A stretch of DNA of 64,000 nucleotides from Bacteroidales bacterium (GCA_009783885.1 WRCN01000003.1:55778-119777); one strand, 5' to 3'; counted from the first letter of the stretch, positions 9,445 to 18,586 are shown. The notes: generated by a model from the letters alone, not told the origin. Numbers and translations: made by a program.

Positions 9445-10671
9445 TTAGCTAAAAAGCGCAATGAAAATCCCTGCCACAACAGCAGAAAAAACCGTACTGG
9501 AAACGATTGGCCCCATCGCGTGCATGAGCAAGTGATTTTGAGAATTGTATTGTTGTCCCAATTTCTGGGAAATACGTGCTGCCATAGGCATTGCCGATAC
9601 ACCCGAATTGCCGATTAACGGATTTATTTTTCCGCCGGACGTTTTACAAAGTAGTTTGGCAATCAAAACACCACCAATAGTGCCAGAAACAAAGGCAATC
9701 AATCCAAGAATAATAACGATTATGGTTGTTGTAGTCAGAAACTTGTCTGCGGTGGCGGAAGATCCGATAGAAAGGGCAACTAAAAGCGTCAAAATATTCA
9801 AAAACGCATTTTGAAGCGTTTCAAGATAGCGTCCTGTTACACCACTTTCGCGAATTAAATTGCCCAACATAAACATTCCAACCAAAGCCCCTGCAGCAGG
9901 AACCAAGAGCAAAACAACAAGTGTTATAATAATCGGGAAAATGATTTTTTTCTTTTGCGACACATTTCTCGGTGCAGGCATAACAATCTTTCGTTCTTTA
10001 TCGTTAGTGAGCCATCTCATAATCGGAGGCTGAATAAAAGGTACCAATGCCATGTATGAAAAAGCAGCAATCGCCACAGTGGAAAGTATTTCAGGTGCCA
10101 TTCGACTGGCTGCAAAAATCGAAGTTGGTCCATCGGAACTTCCGATAATACCAATAGATGCTGCTTGTCCGGCGGAGAATCCGTCAAATCCGGGAATAAG
10201 AGACGTTAGCCACGCCCCATGACCTAATAATAAGAAAGCACCTGCAAACGCAACAAAAATTCCGAGTTGTCCGCCTAACCCGATAAATGCGGTTTTCGGA
10301 TTAGAAATCAGCGGACCAAAATCGGTCATTGAACCAATACAAAGAAAAATCAATGGCGGGTAAATCACGTTCATGATACCGCCGTATAAAAAGTTCAATA
10401 ATCCTGGTCGTGTTTGTCCTGCCGATTCAAAAACATCATACGCCGAAAGATTCGCACCAGGTATATTAGCAATTATAATGCCGAAAGCCAATGGCAAAAG
10501 CAATAACGGCTCATATTTTTTTGCAACAGCTAAATATATAAAAAACAAGCCTATCATTAACATGATAACTTGCGGTATAGTGATTACCGTGAGACCTGTG
10601 CTGTAACCGCCCATTACGCCACCGGCGTTAAGAAGTACGCCACTATTCATAATTGCCTGATCAATTGCCAT
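9445..10671 (-). CDS. Sodium-translocating decarboxylase beta subunit (OadB/GcdB family)
   Basis: Polytopic membrane subunit of biotin-dependent, Na+-pumping decarboxylases (oxaloacetate, methylmalonyl-CoA or glutaconyl-CoA). From the ATG at 10671 it is 408 aa, beginning MAIDQAIMNSGV. The conserved family segments GIIGSSDGPTSIF (with the Asp used in Na+ transport) and NPLIGNSGVSAMP are present, along with about ten hydrophobic helices. The alpha (carboxyltransferase), gamma and biotin-carrier subunits are not in this window, so the substrate cannot be assigned and the subunit is either encoded apart from its partners or acts with a distant operon. It has its own promoter box. Confidence 0.9.
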   Translation of the reverse strand: MAIDQAIMNSGVLLNAGGVMGGYSTGLTVITIPQVIMLMIGLFFIYLAVAKKYEPLLLLPLAFGIIIANIPGANLSAYDVFESAGQTRPGLLNFLYGGIMNVIYPPLIFLCIGSMTDFGPLISNPKTAFIGLGGQLGIFVAFAGAFLLLGHGAWLTSLIPGFDGFSAGQAASIGIIGSSDGPTSIFAASRMAPEILSTVAIAAFSYMALVPFIQPPIMRWLTNDKERKIVMPAPRNVSQKKKIIFPIIITLVVLLLVPAAGALVGMFMLGNLIRESGVTGRYLETLQNAFLNILTLLVALSIGSSATADKFLTTTTIIVIILGLIAFVSGTIGGVLIAKLLCKTSGGKINPLIGNSGVSAMPMAARISQKLGQQYNSQNHLLMHAMGPIVSSTVFSAVVAGIFIALFS

Positions 10672-10719
10672 TTGTAAAGTGATTGTGTTTGTTATACCTA
10701 TAAATGAATTAAATATTGT

Positions 10720-10781
10720 GCAAAGATACGAAAAAAAAAGTCGAAAAAAAAGTCTAAACCATGAATTTTTTGTATCTTTGT
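10720..10781. promoter_or_regulatory. Divergent promoter pair, oadB / cdd
   Basis: Minus-strand TATCTTTGC (10720-10728) faces oadB, about 50 bases from its ATG. Plus-strand TATCTTTGT (10773-10781) faces cdd, 17 bases before its ATG. The 127-base gap holds little else. Confidence 0.65.
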
Positions 10782-10797
10782 AAAAAAATTTGTAGTT

Positions 10798-11274
10798 ATG
10801 CAACAAACGATCAATATTTCATACGATGTTTTCGAGCGTTTGGAAGGTCTACCTTCGGATGATCAAAAACTCCTCAAAGCTGCAACGGAAGCGGCAAAAG
10901 GCGCTTATGCACCTTATTCGAAATTCCATGTTGGATCGGCTGTTTTAGTTGAAAACGGCGATATCGTTGTTGGGAATAACCAAGAGAATTTGGCTTATCC
11001 TTCGGGACTTTGCGCCGAACGTGTGGCGGCTTTTTCGGCCTCAGCCTTGCATCCCGATCAAAAATTGATGGCCATTGCCATTACGGCTTTTTCGGAGGAC
11101 TTTACTACGGATAAACCTGTTCCGCCTTGTGGTGCTTGTCGACAGGTATTGATTGAATACGAAATTCGCGATAATCAACCTATGCGTTGCATTTTACGCG
11201 GTTCGACAGGACAGATTTTTGTGTTTCACAGCATACGTGATTTGTTGCCGTTGCAGGGAAAATTTTTTGGGTAA
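10798..11274 (+). CDS. cdd: Cytidine deaminase
   Basis: Converts cytidine and deoxycytidine to uridine and deoxyuridine in pyrimidine salvage. 158 aa, usual for homotetrameric Cdd. The zinc site is visible as CAERVAAF (Cys plus catalytic Glu) and PPCGACRQV (two more Cys); N-terminal APYSKFHVGSAV is the family signature. Convergent with the M23 peptidase gene, 9 bases apart. Confidence 0.95.
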   Translation: MQQTINISYDVFERLEGLPSDDQKLLKAATEAAKGAYAPYSKFHVGSAVLVENGDIVVGNNQENLAYPSGLCAERVAAFSASALHPDQKLMAIAITAFSEDFTTDKPVPPCGACRQVLIEYEIRDNQPMRCILRGSTGQIFVFHSIRDLLPLQGKFFG

Positions 11275-11283
11275 AAAACCTAT

Positions 11284-12171
11284 TTATCGCACTCGCAAAC
11301 GCTGTCCGGGCCGAATAATAGATGTTGATTTAATTCCGTTCAAACGACAAATGGCGTTGACACTTGTGCCGTATCGGCGAGCAATGCCACCCAGCGTTTC
11401 GCCGCTCTTGACGGTATGAAATACAGCTTGTTTGAGTTTTTCAACTTCCGATAAATGACGGAAATGATGTGCATTCAATTCCAATGTCGGATTCCACAAT
11501 TCGCGTTTTTCAAAGTTAATCAAATCATCGGGGTTCAGCGGTGCACCTAAATACCGAATTTCAAAATGCAAATGACTGCCTCTTGAACGCCCTGTGTTTC
11601 CGCCTAATCCGATCAATTCACCGGCTTTGACTTCCTGTTCGGGTTTAACTAAAAGCCTGGATAAATGCGCATAATAGGTTTCCAAACCATTCGGATGGCG
11701 CACTACAACAAAAAAACCATACGTCGGGCTTCGACGCGCAATCCGCACCACACCATCAAAAACCGAATAAACCGGATCTCCGGTTCGAAGTTTCGTATCA
11801 ACACCATAATGAAAGCGAAAGCGACGCACTCCAAACCTTGATGTAACGGGACAATCGCATGGATGCACATAACGCTGATCACCCGAAAGCAAAGTAATAA
11901 ACGTCGTATCTTTTTTGTTAGAAAAATCCACCATAGGATAATGTGTCGTTTCTCTATCAAAAGATGCATATTCGCCAAAAAGCCATTTCTCGTCTTCTTC
12001 CAAAACCTCCGTCCAAAAGTCCGTTGCTAAATCCATACTATCATTTGCACTTTCAAATATAGTAATTTTTGGAGTATGGATATTCGTATCCGTTTGGGTA
12101 AACGCCGGAAACATCATGCCACAAAGCAAAGTGAGAACAAATATTTTAATAATTGGTTTCAGAACAATCAT
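11284..12171 (-). CDS. M23 metallopeptidase with C-terminal LysM domain
   Basis: 295 aa, exported (signal peptide about 1-25). The M23 (LytM/lysostaphin-like) domain spans about residues 110-220: HYGVDTKL gives the first metal His and Asp, and SHLHFEIR the HxH motif, so it looks active as a cell-wall endopeptidase. A LysM domain (about 250-295: [18 protein letters not shown] ... RPGQRLRVR) should bind peptidoglycan. The start overlaps the 5'-nucleotidase stop by one base, so the two are probably one transcript. Confidence 0.9.
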   Translation of the reverse strand: MIVLKPIIKIFVLTLLCGMMFPAFTQTDTNIHTPKITIFESANDSMDLATDFWTEVLEEDEKWLFGEYASFDRETTHYPMVDFSNKKDTTFITLLSGDQRYVHPCDCPVTSRFGVRRFRFHYGVDTKLRTGDPVYSVFDGVVRIARRSPTYGFFVVVRHPNGLETYYAHLSRLLVKPEQEVKAGELIGLGGNTGRSRGSHLHFEIRYLGAPLNPDDLINFEKRELWNPTLELNAHHFRHLSEVEKLKQAVFHTVKSGETLGGIARRYGTSVNAICRLNGIKSTSIIRPGQRLRVR

Positions 12172-13619
12172 CAGTTGAATTTCGCACGTGTAGGTACGTT
12201 TCGATAATCCATATTCGGATTATTCCGCAAAAAATTTACAATATTATCAAGTACAGACATATCAACGTTAAGAGTTGCAAGGTGTTCCGGTAACAAATAT
12301 TTTGTAAACAAATAATTGTTTACTGCAACGTGATATATTTTATTTTCATCTAATTTTCTTCCATTCGGATATGTCATTTTTACAACTTTAATATTATCTC
12401 CTGGTGTTCTTTGAGCTACGTATTCAAAGCCTGCAGGCAACATCAGGCAGTTTCTTTTGTCTGTAAATTCCATCTCAATAAGTTTTCGAATTTCTGACGG
12501 TTTCAATGCGGCAATAACCAAATAATTATTGAACGGATACACACGAAGAATATCGGCATACGTTATCGGCCCTGCATTCAAACGATCCGTTCTAATGCTC
12601 GAACAATTGACTACCGAAAAATCAACACCGGGCAACACAAGTGCTGCATCGGCTACCATATGACCCAATTGTTTATGGTTTGGAATTTCGTATTGTAAAG
12701 TTACAAACGGTTCTTTCAAAAAGGGATTGTTTTCATAATTTTTGATTTTTTCAACAATAACAGAATCTACAGCACCTTCCCAAGTTGCCAAATCAATCAT
12801 CTCATTAGTAATTTGCGAAACAACACCTTTTTTGAGTAGAATTGTTGTTTTTCCAACATGTCTGGCGCGACTACCTGCATGTGTAATCAGCACACCATTT
12901 TGAATTTCCGGCTCTTTAAGCAGTGTATGAGAATGTCCGCCGATGATTAAGTCTAATTCTGGCATGGAATCTGCTAAAATGAGGTCTTCGCGCAATCCGA
13001 TATGTGTTAGCGCTACAAATACATGAGATTTTTTTCTGAGAAATCTGTAGTTTACAGCCGTTTTGATCGGGTCAAAAAATTCGATGTCAGCAACTCGTTC
13101 CAGTAAAGTCGAAGGTTTTCCCGTCAGACTGTCCACTTCCGTTAAACCCAAAAACGCAACTTTTATACCATGTTTTTTAAAGATATGATAAGGTTTAATG
13201 CCGACTAAACCAGAACCTTCAAGTTTAATATTCGCTGATATGGCAATACTTTTAGCTTCTTTCAGTCGCTCGTTGAGCAGTTCAACACCAAAATCAAATT
13301 CATGATTGCCAATTACTGCGATATCAACACCAATGTGGTTTTCCAAATCAATAATTGGGAACTGGCTTTTTTCGTGATAATCATTGTAAGGATTTCCGGT
13401 AAAACGGTCGCCTGCACTTGCAACGATCACGTTTTTGTGCATTGCTCTGGTTTCTCTCACAAGTGCCGATAATTTAGGCAAATTTTCAAAATCACCGTGC
13501 AGGTCGTTGTACGAAAGAATTACTATCTCAGCTTCGTGTGGAACTTTGGGTGTACACGAAACCATCCAAAAACAGCACAAACCAGCGAGAAAAAATACAA
13601 ATCTGAGTTTTTTGTTCAT
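12171..13619 (-). CDS. 5'-nucleotidase / UDP-sugar hydrolase family lipoprotein
   Basis: Two-domain calcineurin-like phosphoesterase of the UshA/5'-nucleotidase family, 482 aa. A lipoprotein signal ends at MVSC (Cys22). The metallophosphatase part shows [23 protein letters not shown] and GGHSH, the ligands of the two-metal centre. The C-terminal substrate-binding domain (about 315-480) has the [20 protein letters not shown] segment. Likely hydrolyses extracellular or periplasmic nucleotides for salvage, fitting the nearby cytidine deaminase. Confidence 0.9.
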   Translation of the reverse strand: MNKKLRFVFFLAGLCCFWMVSCTPKVPHEAEIVILSYNDLHGDFENLPKLSALVRETRAMHKNVIVASAGDRFTGNPYNDYHEKSQFPIIDLENHIGVDIAVIGNHEFDFGVELLNERLKEAKSIAISANIKLEGSGLVGIKPYHIFKKHGIKVAFLGLTEVDSLTGKPSTLLERVADIEFFDPIKTAVNYRFLRKKSHVFVALTHIGLREDLILADSMPELDLIIGGHSHTLLKEPEIQNGVLITHAGSRARHVGKTTILLKKGVVSQITNEMIDLATWEGAVDSVIVEKIKNYENNPFLKEPFVTLQYEIPNHKQLGHMVADAALVLPGVDFSVVNCSSIRTDRLNAGPITYADILRVYPFNNYLVIAALKPSEIRKLIEMEFTDKRNCLMLPAGFEYVAQRTPGDNIKVVKMTYPNGRKLDENKIYHVAVNNYLFTKYLLPEHLATLNVDMSVLDNIVNFLRNNPNMDYRNVPTRAKFN

Positions 13620-13641
13620 TCGTGAGAATAATTTTATTATT

Positions 13642-13700
13642 GCAAAGATACGAAAAAAAAGTCAAAATAACAAGATAAATATTTTTTTTTGTATCTTTGT
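13642..13700. promoter_or_regulatory. Divergent promoter pair, 5'-nucleotidase / fmt
   Basis: Minus-strand TATCTTTGC (13642-13650) is 23 bases from the 5'-nucleotidase ATG. Plus-strand TATCTTTGT (13692-13700) is 16 bases from the proposed GTG start of fmt, so the fmt leader would be about 10 bases. Confidence 0.65.
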
Positions 13701-13716
13701 AAAAAATTATTGTATA

Positions 13717-14685
13717 GTGAATACTTCTCATCGTATCGTATTTATGGGAACTCCGCAAATTGCGGTTGCAAGTCTAAAAGCCCTTTTGGATGCAGGTTTT
13801 AATATTGTCGGTGTTGTTACATCGCCAGATAAACCTGCTGGGCGCGGAAAACAACTGCATCAGTCGGAGGTGAAAACATTTGCGTTGGAACATAATTTAC
13901 ATGTGTTGCAACCCGAAAATCTGAAAAGCCCTGGTTTTATTGATGACCTAAACGCTTTGAAACCCGATTTGCAAATTGTTGTTGCATTTCGAATGTTGCC
14001 AAAAGTTGTTTGGAGTTCACCGCGATTCGGTACATTTAATATGCATGCCTCTCTCTTACCCGATTATCGCGGTGCTGCACCGATTAATCACGCTATTATT
14101 AATGGTGAAACAGAAAGTGGTGTAACTACGTTTTTATTGAATGAGAACATTGACGAAGGCGATATTTTGTATCGTGAAAAAATCGCTCTATCTCCTGTAG
14201 AGACTGCAGGTTCGTTGCATGATAAGTTGATGGAAATCGGAGCAAAATTAGTCGTAAAAACAGCTCATGATTTGTTGACAGGAAGTGTTAAAGCACAGCC
14301 GCAAACTATAGAATCTTCAAAAACATTACATCTTGCACCGAAAATATTTAAACAAGATTGTGAAATTGATTGGACAAAAAACGCCGTAGATATTGAACGA
14401 TTTATTCGTGGACTATCTCCGTATCCTACAGCATTTTCAAGGCTTAGCGATGATTTGTCTGTGAAAATATTTGAAGCTGAACTTTTGCACAATTTTAGTA
14501 GAGTCGGAAAACCCGCTGAAATTCATACAGACCAAAAATCATACCTATATATATGTTGTGGTGACAAACAATGGCTTTCTTTGAAGTCGATACAACTCAG
14601 TGGTAAAAAGCGATTGAATATTGAAGACGTTTTAAAAGGCTTTACTTTCGACAAGTTTCATTTTTTTATGCTTCCAAATCCCTAA
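13717..14685 (+). CDS. fmt: Methionyl-tRNA formyltransferase
   Basis: Formylates Met-tRNAi for translation initiation. Proposed start is GTG at 13717 (VNTSHRIVFMGTPQIA), because the family needs the RIVFMGTP strand ahead of the first ATG at 13744, and the promoter box at 13692 rules out the far upstream ATG. This gives 322 aa, the family norm. The catalytic Asn/His lie in NMHASLLPDYRGAAP and the Asp in NENIDEGDIL. A C-terminal OB-like domain follows. No def gene is adjacent. Confidence 0.93.
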   Translation: MNTSHRIVFMGTPQIAVASLKALLDAGFNIVGVVTSPDKPAGRGKQLHQSEVKTFALEHNLHVLQPENLKSPGFIDDLNALKPDLQIVVAFRMLPKVVWSSPRFGTFNMHASLLPDYRGAAPINHAIINGETESGVTTFLLNENIDEGDILYREKIALSPVETAGSLHDKLMEIGAKLVVKTAHDLLTGSVKAQPQTIESSKTLHLAPKIFKQDCEIDWTKNAVDIERFIRGLSPYPTAFSRLSDDLSVKIFEAELLHNFSRVGKPAEIHTDQKSYLYICCGDKQWLSLKSIQLSGKKRLNIEDVLKGFTFDKFHFFMLPNP

Positions 14686-14785
14686 AAATACTCAATAATT
14701 CAACTTTTTATTAACAAAATGCCGATTTATTAACATTTTTTTACTTTTTTTTTGGTTTTACGCTTGTTTATTCAAAAAAAAGTCG

Positions 14786-14794
14786 TACATTTGT
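14786..14794 (+). promoter_or_regulatory. Promoter box for HU
   Basis: TACATTTGT on the plus strand about 44 bases before the HU ATG; a TTGTTTA stretch about 20 bases upstream could supply the TTTG -33 element. The gap from 14686 to 14837 is very AT-rich. Confidence 0.55.
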
Positions 14795-14837
14795 AGCGTA
14801 ATTAACAAACCTAATTGTTTAACCAAAAACAAAAACT

Positions 14838-15110
14838 ATGAACAAAGCACAATTAATTGATGCAATGGCAGCTTCTGCCAAAATCACGAAAGTAGATGCT
14901 AAAAAAGCTCTCGACGGTTTCATCGCTGCTACTACAGGCGCTCTAAAAAAAGGTGATCGCGTTGCGTTAGTAGGTTTCGGTTCTTTCTCAGTTAGCAAAC
15001 GCGCTGCTCGCAAAGGTCGTAACCCACAAACTGGTAAAGTAATTTCTATCGCTGCAAAAAAAGTGGTAAAATTCAAAGCTGGTGCTGAATTGGCGAAAAA
15101 AGTGAAATAA
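14838..15110 (+). CDS. HU-family DNA-binding protein
   Basis: 90-aa histone-like nucleoid protein. [28 protein letters not shown] is the dimerising helical part; [14 protein letters not shown] and [10 protein letters not shown] are the DNA-binding arm signature with the intercalating Pro. Codon use is strongly biased to a few codons, as in highly expressed genes. It has its own promoter and a strong terminator. Confidence 0.96.
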   Translation: MNKAQLIDAMAASAKITKVDAKKALDGFIAATTGALKKGDRVALVGFGSFSVSKRAARKGRNPQTGKVISIAAKKVVKFKAGAELAKKVK

Positions 15111-15130
15111 GTTTCACAACTTTCGATTCT

Positions 15131-15165
15131 GAAAAAATCCAACCTTTAAGGTTGGATTTTTTTTT
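15131..15165. terminator. Bidirectional intrinsic terminator, HU / trmH
   Basis: Inverted repeat AATCCAACCTT / AAGGTTGGATT with A-tract on the left and T-tract on the right, 20 bases after the HU stop. Its right arm doubles as the last codons and stop of trmH on the other strand. Confidence 0.88.
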
Positions 15166-15835
15166 GCCAATCAGCAATAATTTTGTCGGACATTCGAATG
15201 GAACGTGTGAACCATTCCAATAAAATATCAACACGTTCTTCTTCAGAAAGGTACCAATTTACTGATGATTGACGAATTCGTTTAGTCAATTCATACATCG
15301 AAATTGCTGCCGAAACCGAGATGTTATAACTTTCAGTAAAACCAAACATGGGAATTTGCATAAAATAGTCGGCATGTTCAATAACATCCTCTGAAAGTCC
15401 CGTTTGTTCTGTGCCAAAAAACAAAGCAATTTTGTTGTCAATCGGAAGTTGTTCGAGAGAAAAATCATTTTTATGCGGCGTTGTTGCTACGATTTTGTAG
15501 CCTTGGTTGCGTAAGTTTTCTATTGCAATTAATGTGTTATTCGTTTCGGGATTGTTGTATTGAAAAATATCAAGCCATTTATTTGCACCCAAAACAATAT
15601 CGGGGTGAGTTTCAAATTTGTATGAATTTTCGATTACATGCACATCTTGTACACTCATACATTCACACGAACGCAAAACTGCGCTGGCATTTTGCGATTG
15701 AAAAATATTCTCCAAAGCAACCGTTAAATATCGTGTTCGAAATTGGATAATCTGTTCGAATTTTTCGGCACGCCTTTCTTCTACGAATTGACGTAGGTGA
15801 TTTAGTAATGCTTGTTTTTCTTGTAATGTTTGCAT
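15146..15835 (-). CDS. trmH: TrmH-family tRNA 2'-O-methyltransferase
   Basis: SPOUT-fold methyltransferase, likely for Gm18 of tRNA. From ATG at 15835 it is 229 aa. VALENIFQSQNASAVLRSCECMSVQDVHVI matches TrmH motif 1, FGTEQTGLSED the SAM-knot motif 2, and ESYNISVSAAISMYEL motif 3 (Asn-Ser/Val-Ser). A long N-terminal helical lead is present. An ATG six codons upstream lies in a repeat and is less likely. The substrate assignment rests on family resemblance. Confidence 0.8.
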   Translation of the reverse strand: MQTLQEKQALLNHLRQFVEERRAEKFEQIIQFRTRYLTVALENIFQSQNASAVLRSCECMSVQDVHVIENSYKFETHPDIVLGANKWLDIFQYNNPETNNTLIAIENLRNQGYKIVATTPHKNDFSLEQLPIDNKIALFFGTEQTGLSEDVIEHADYFMQIPMFGFTESYNISVSAAISMYELTKRIRQSSVNWYLSEEERVDILLEWFTRSIRMSDKIIADWQKKIQP

Positions 15836-15848
15836 AGTAATTAGCGTT

Positions 15849-15914
15849 GTCATTCCGAGCGCAGTCGAGGAATCCCCTTGCTATGGGATGTCTCGACTAC
15901 GCTCGACATGACGG
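15849..15914. repeat. GTCATTCCGAG...TCGACATGACGG inverted repeat
   Basis: About 66 bases between trmH and murD with arms GTCATTCCGAGCGCAGTCGAG and CTCGACTACGCTCGACATGAC, imperfectly complementary. Related units occur at 2588, 2702, 34622 and 42903. Confidence 0.8.
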
Positions 15915-17300
15915 TTATTTTTTCATTATCCTCTCTTTGAAGTAATCACCTCGATGCTCAAAATTCTTAAACATATCATAACTCGAAGCAGCAGGCGAAA
16001 GCAAACATGTGTGATTTTTTTCTGTAATTTTAAACGCTAAATCCACGACTTCATCATAATTTTTTGCGTCGAAAAAATTAAGCGAATTATTTCGTAATTG
16101 CGGATTTTCCAAGATTTTATTAATTAATAAATTACTGATTCGTTGACCTGCCTCGCCAATAAAAATGATATTTTTTATCGGGTTTTGTATTAAAAATTCT
16201 ACCAATGGCGAATAATCAATACCTCTGTCAAATCCACCGAGAATAAGGGTTTGAACGTTTCCGAGTGATTTCACTGCGGCAATTGTTGCTTCGGGAATGG
16301 TTGAGATGCTGTCGTTGTAAAATGTGATATCGTGATACGTTCCTACGTATTCCAAACGGTGTGGAAGTCCTTTGAAATCTGCAATTCCGGAACGAATAAT
16401 CTCATCATCTATATTGCAAATTCTGCAAACATTGATAGCTGCCATAATGTTGAGCAAATTGTGTTCGCCTTTCAAATAGCGAGGTTCAGAGCAATTGTAG
16501 AATTTTTCACCGTTGAAATAAATCCAGTTATTACGAATGTAACAACCTTTTTCTTGAAATTCTGAAGCGCTAAATGTGTAGATTTTTCTACTGATTCCAA
16601 CATAGTTCCAAAGTTCATTCAACAATTCATGATCAGCATTAAATACAAAAAAATCATCATCGTTTTGATAGCGCGTGATGTTCCATTTGCTTTGTTGATA
16701 TTCCTCATAAGAGTTGTAATGATCCAAATGTTCCTGATAGATATTCAGTAATACGGCAATATGCGGAGATGCTTGAACATGTTGCAATTGGTGAGATGAA
16801 AGTTCAGCAACAATTTTTGTATTTTCGTTTATTTTTTCGTACAAATCGAATGGTGGAATACCGATATTTCCAACTAAAATTACATTGTCGGATTGTTTTT
16901 TCAGAATGTGATAAATTAATGCGGTGGTTGTGCTTTTTCCCTTCGTTCCTGTAATTCCGATGATTTGTTTGTGAAATTCTTGTAAAAATAAATCAGTTTG
17001 CGATGTGATTCGTTCATCGTTCATCAATTCGGGAAAATCTTTTAGCGAAATTCCGGGCGATTTGATGATGATATCGTATTCGTCTAAATTTTGCAGGTAA
17101 TCATTGCCGAGTTTGAATGCGACGTTTGGGTCTGTAGAGACGCACGGCAGTGCGTCTTTACCACAATTAAAAATTTCATCATAGGCAATATTCGGATTTT
17201 TATCGGCAATGGTCAAAAGTCCCATCGGGTTTGATTTCCGCAGGTATTTGTAGGTGGATTTTCCTTCTCTACCGAAACCTAATATTAAAATATTGGACAT
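15915..17300 (-). CDS. murD: UDP-N-acetylmuramoylalanine--D-glutamate ligase
   Basis: Adds D-Glu to UDP-MurNAc-L-Ala in peptidoglycan synthesis. From ATG at 17300 (MSNILILGFGREGKS) it is 461 aa. ITGTKGKSTTT is the ATP P-loop, ELSSHQLQ and NIYQEHLDHY are Mur-ligase motifs, LPHRLEYVG and YNDSISTIPEAT complete the set. The protein exceeds the usual 440-450 aa; the excess matches an in-frame palindrome at 17134-17161 encoding GKDALPCVST. The promoter box ends only 10 bases before the ATG, so the mRNA is nearly leaderless. Confidence 0.95.
   Translation of the reverse strand: MSNILILGFGREGKSTYKYLRKSNPMGLLTIADKNPNIAYDEIFNCGKDALPCVSTDPNVAFKLGNDYLQNLDEYDIIIKSPGISLKDFPELMNDERITSQTDLFLQEFHKQIIGITGTKGKSTTTALIYHILKKQSDNVILVGNIGIPPFDLYEKINENTKIVAELSSHQLQHVQASPHIAVLLNIYQEHLDHYNSYEEYQQSKWNITRYQNDDDFFVFNADHELLNELWNYVGISRKIYTFSASEFQEKGCYIRNNWIYFNGEKFYNCSEPRYLKGEHNLLNIMAAINVCRICNIDDEIIRSGIADFKGLPHRLEYVGTYHDITFYNDSISTIPEATIAAVKSLGNVQTLILGGFDRGIDYSPLVEFLIQNPIKNIIFIGEAGQRISNLLINKILENPQLRNNSLNFFDAKNYDEVVDLAFKITEKNHTCLLSPAASSYDMFKNFEHRGDYFKERIMKK
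17134..17161. repeat. Palindrome inserted in frame in murD
   Basis: 28 bases, arms GTAGAGACGCAC and GTGCGTCTTTAC around GGCA, one mismatch. Translated in the murD frame it gives GKDALPCVST between the N-terminal Rossmann-like part and the conserved SPGI segment. Confidence 0.85.
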
Positions 17301-17309
17301 GTTTTTTTT

Positions 17310-17318
17310 GCAAAGGTA
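17310..17318 (-). promoter_or_regulatory. Promoter box for murD
   Basis: TACCTTTGC on the minus strand, 10 bases from the murD ATG, predicting a leader of about 3-6 bases. Confidence 0.6.
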
Positions 17319-17410
17319 CGAAAAAAAGTCTGAACCATGATTTTTCAAGATAAAAAAAATACCAAGATGCCAATAATGAAGTCTTACCAATCTTAAATAT
17401 CGTATAAGAA

Positions 17411-18496
17411 TCAAGGCTTAGATTTAAAATGCAAAGAGTCGCCATGCTGATTATAGCCAATCTCCGCGCCAATTTGTGCCAAACGAACTTCCAAATCGGC
17501 GATTGTATCATCAAAGGTATCTTTGACAACAGTTTTTCCATCGTATAAAAAATAATTTTCACGGTATTTGAGAGGTGTCAAATTCGGCATGATGATGTTT
17601 GCGCCGATTTCGATGGCTTTCTCACGTCCGAAGGGATCTAAGGTTTGTAAGGCTGTGGTGGCAGCGATGTTTATGGTTGGCATTTGGATGCGCAAAAGGG
17701 CAATCATTTTTAATGTCAAATCTAAACGATTTTGTTTTTTTAATTTGGTGGCTTCGACTTCGCTCAGCCACCGAAGTTGGACATCGAGCGGAGTCGAGAC
17801 GTGATTTTTGATTGAATACAACGGCGTATCCACATGTTCAATATACGGTCCCATCCCCACCATATCCACATCCATAGTTTGAAAAAACTGTAAATCTTCG
17901 GCTAAATGTTCAAGAGTTTGAAACGGCAGACCAATCATCACACCTGTTCCTACTTGATAGTTAAGATTTTTCAATGTCTCCAAGCATTTCAGACGAGCGT
18001 CGTAATCGTGATTTTTCGGATGTAATTTTTCATACAACGTTCTGTTCGATGTTTCGATACGCAGTAAATATCGTTTAGCGCCTGCATCTTGCCAGCGCTT
18101 GTAGGTATCTTCGTCTTGCTCGCCCAACGACAACGTAATGCCGATTTCGTGATTGGTCAACGTCATAATTTGGTTGAGTAAAGTCTCTATTCTTAGCGTA
18201 AACTCTCGACTTTTCCGTTCGCCCGACTGCAAAACGATTGAGCCAAACCCTTTGCGCCAAGCGTATTCCGCAGCGTCTAAAACAGATTGATCATCTACAT
18301 CATAACGACAAACATTAGTATTTGAAACACGAATTCCACAATAATAACAATCTTTCGCACAGCGATTGGAATATTCAATCAACCCACGCAAATAAACCTT
18401 ATTTCCAACCGTTTCGGCTTTGATTTGCTTGGCTTTTGCAAATAAATCAGACGGGTCGGACATATTTAAATAATCAATAATTGTTGCTGCATTCAT
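17411..18496 (-). CDS. hydE: [FeFe]-hydrogenase maturase HydE (radical SAM)
   Basis: Radical SAM enzyme needed with HydF and HydG to build the H-cluster of [FeFe] hydrogenase. 361 aa; the cluster motif is C-AKD-C-YY-C in VYLRGLIEYSNRCAKDCYYCG. HVDTPL, TLKMIALLR, AATTALQTLDP and NIIMPNLTP are HydE-like landmarks; biotin synthase and PylB are the nearest alternatives. A dispersed repeat (17747-17801) is inserted in frame between DTPL and TLKM. HydF, HydG and hydrogenase genes are not in this window. The promoter box ends 5 bases from the ATG. Confidence 0.85.
   Translation of the reverse strand: MNAATIIDYLNMSDPSDLFAKAKQIKAETVGNKVYLRGLIEYSNRCAKDCYYCGIRVSNTNVCRYDVDDQSVLDAAEYAWRKGFGSIVLQSGERKSREFTLRIETLLNQIMTLTNHEIGITLSLGEQDEDTYKRWQDAGAKRYLLRIETSNRTLYEKLHPKNHDYDARLKCLETLKNLNYQVGTGVMIGLPFQTLEHLAEDLQFFQTMDVDMVGMGPYIEHVDTPLYSIKNHVSTPLDVQLRWLSEVEATKLKKQNRLDLTLKMIALLRIQMPTINIAATTALQTLDPFGREKAIEIGANIIMPNLTPLKYRENYFLYDGKTVVKDTFDDTIADLEVRLAQIGAEIGYNQHGDSLHFKSKP
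17747..17801. repeat. Dispersed inverted repeat inserted in frame in hydE
   Basis: 55 bases of the GGCTTCGACTtCGCTCAGCCACC ... GAGCGgAGTCGA family also found intergenically at 23301, 32903, 42849 and 45081. In hydE it encodes a segment running from VSTPLDVQ to LSEVEAT without a stop. Confidence 0.88.
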
Positions 18497-18500
18497 AGGT

Positions 18501-18567
18501 GCAAAGATACGATTTTTTTGATTATTGGGAAAAATTTGTGTATTTCAAAAAAAAGTCGTACCTTTGC
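18501..18567. promoter_or_regulatory. Divergent promoter pair, hydE / glyS
   Basis: Minus-strand TATCTTTGC (18501-18509) is 5 bases from the hydE ATG, so hydE transcripts are predicted to be leaderless. Plus-strand TACCTTTGC (18559-18567) is 20 bases before the glyS ATG. Confidence 0.65.
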
Positions 18568-18586
18568 AAGGTAAAGTAATTGAAAT

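Noticed and set aside
13435..13716. Upstream extension of fmt from the ATG at 13435
   Set aside because: It would overlap the divergent 5'-nucleotidase gene and both promoters; the family N-terminus starts at 13717.
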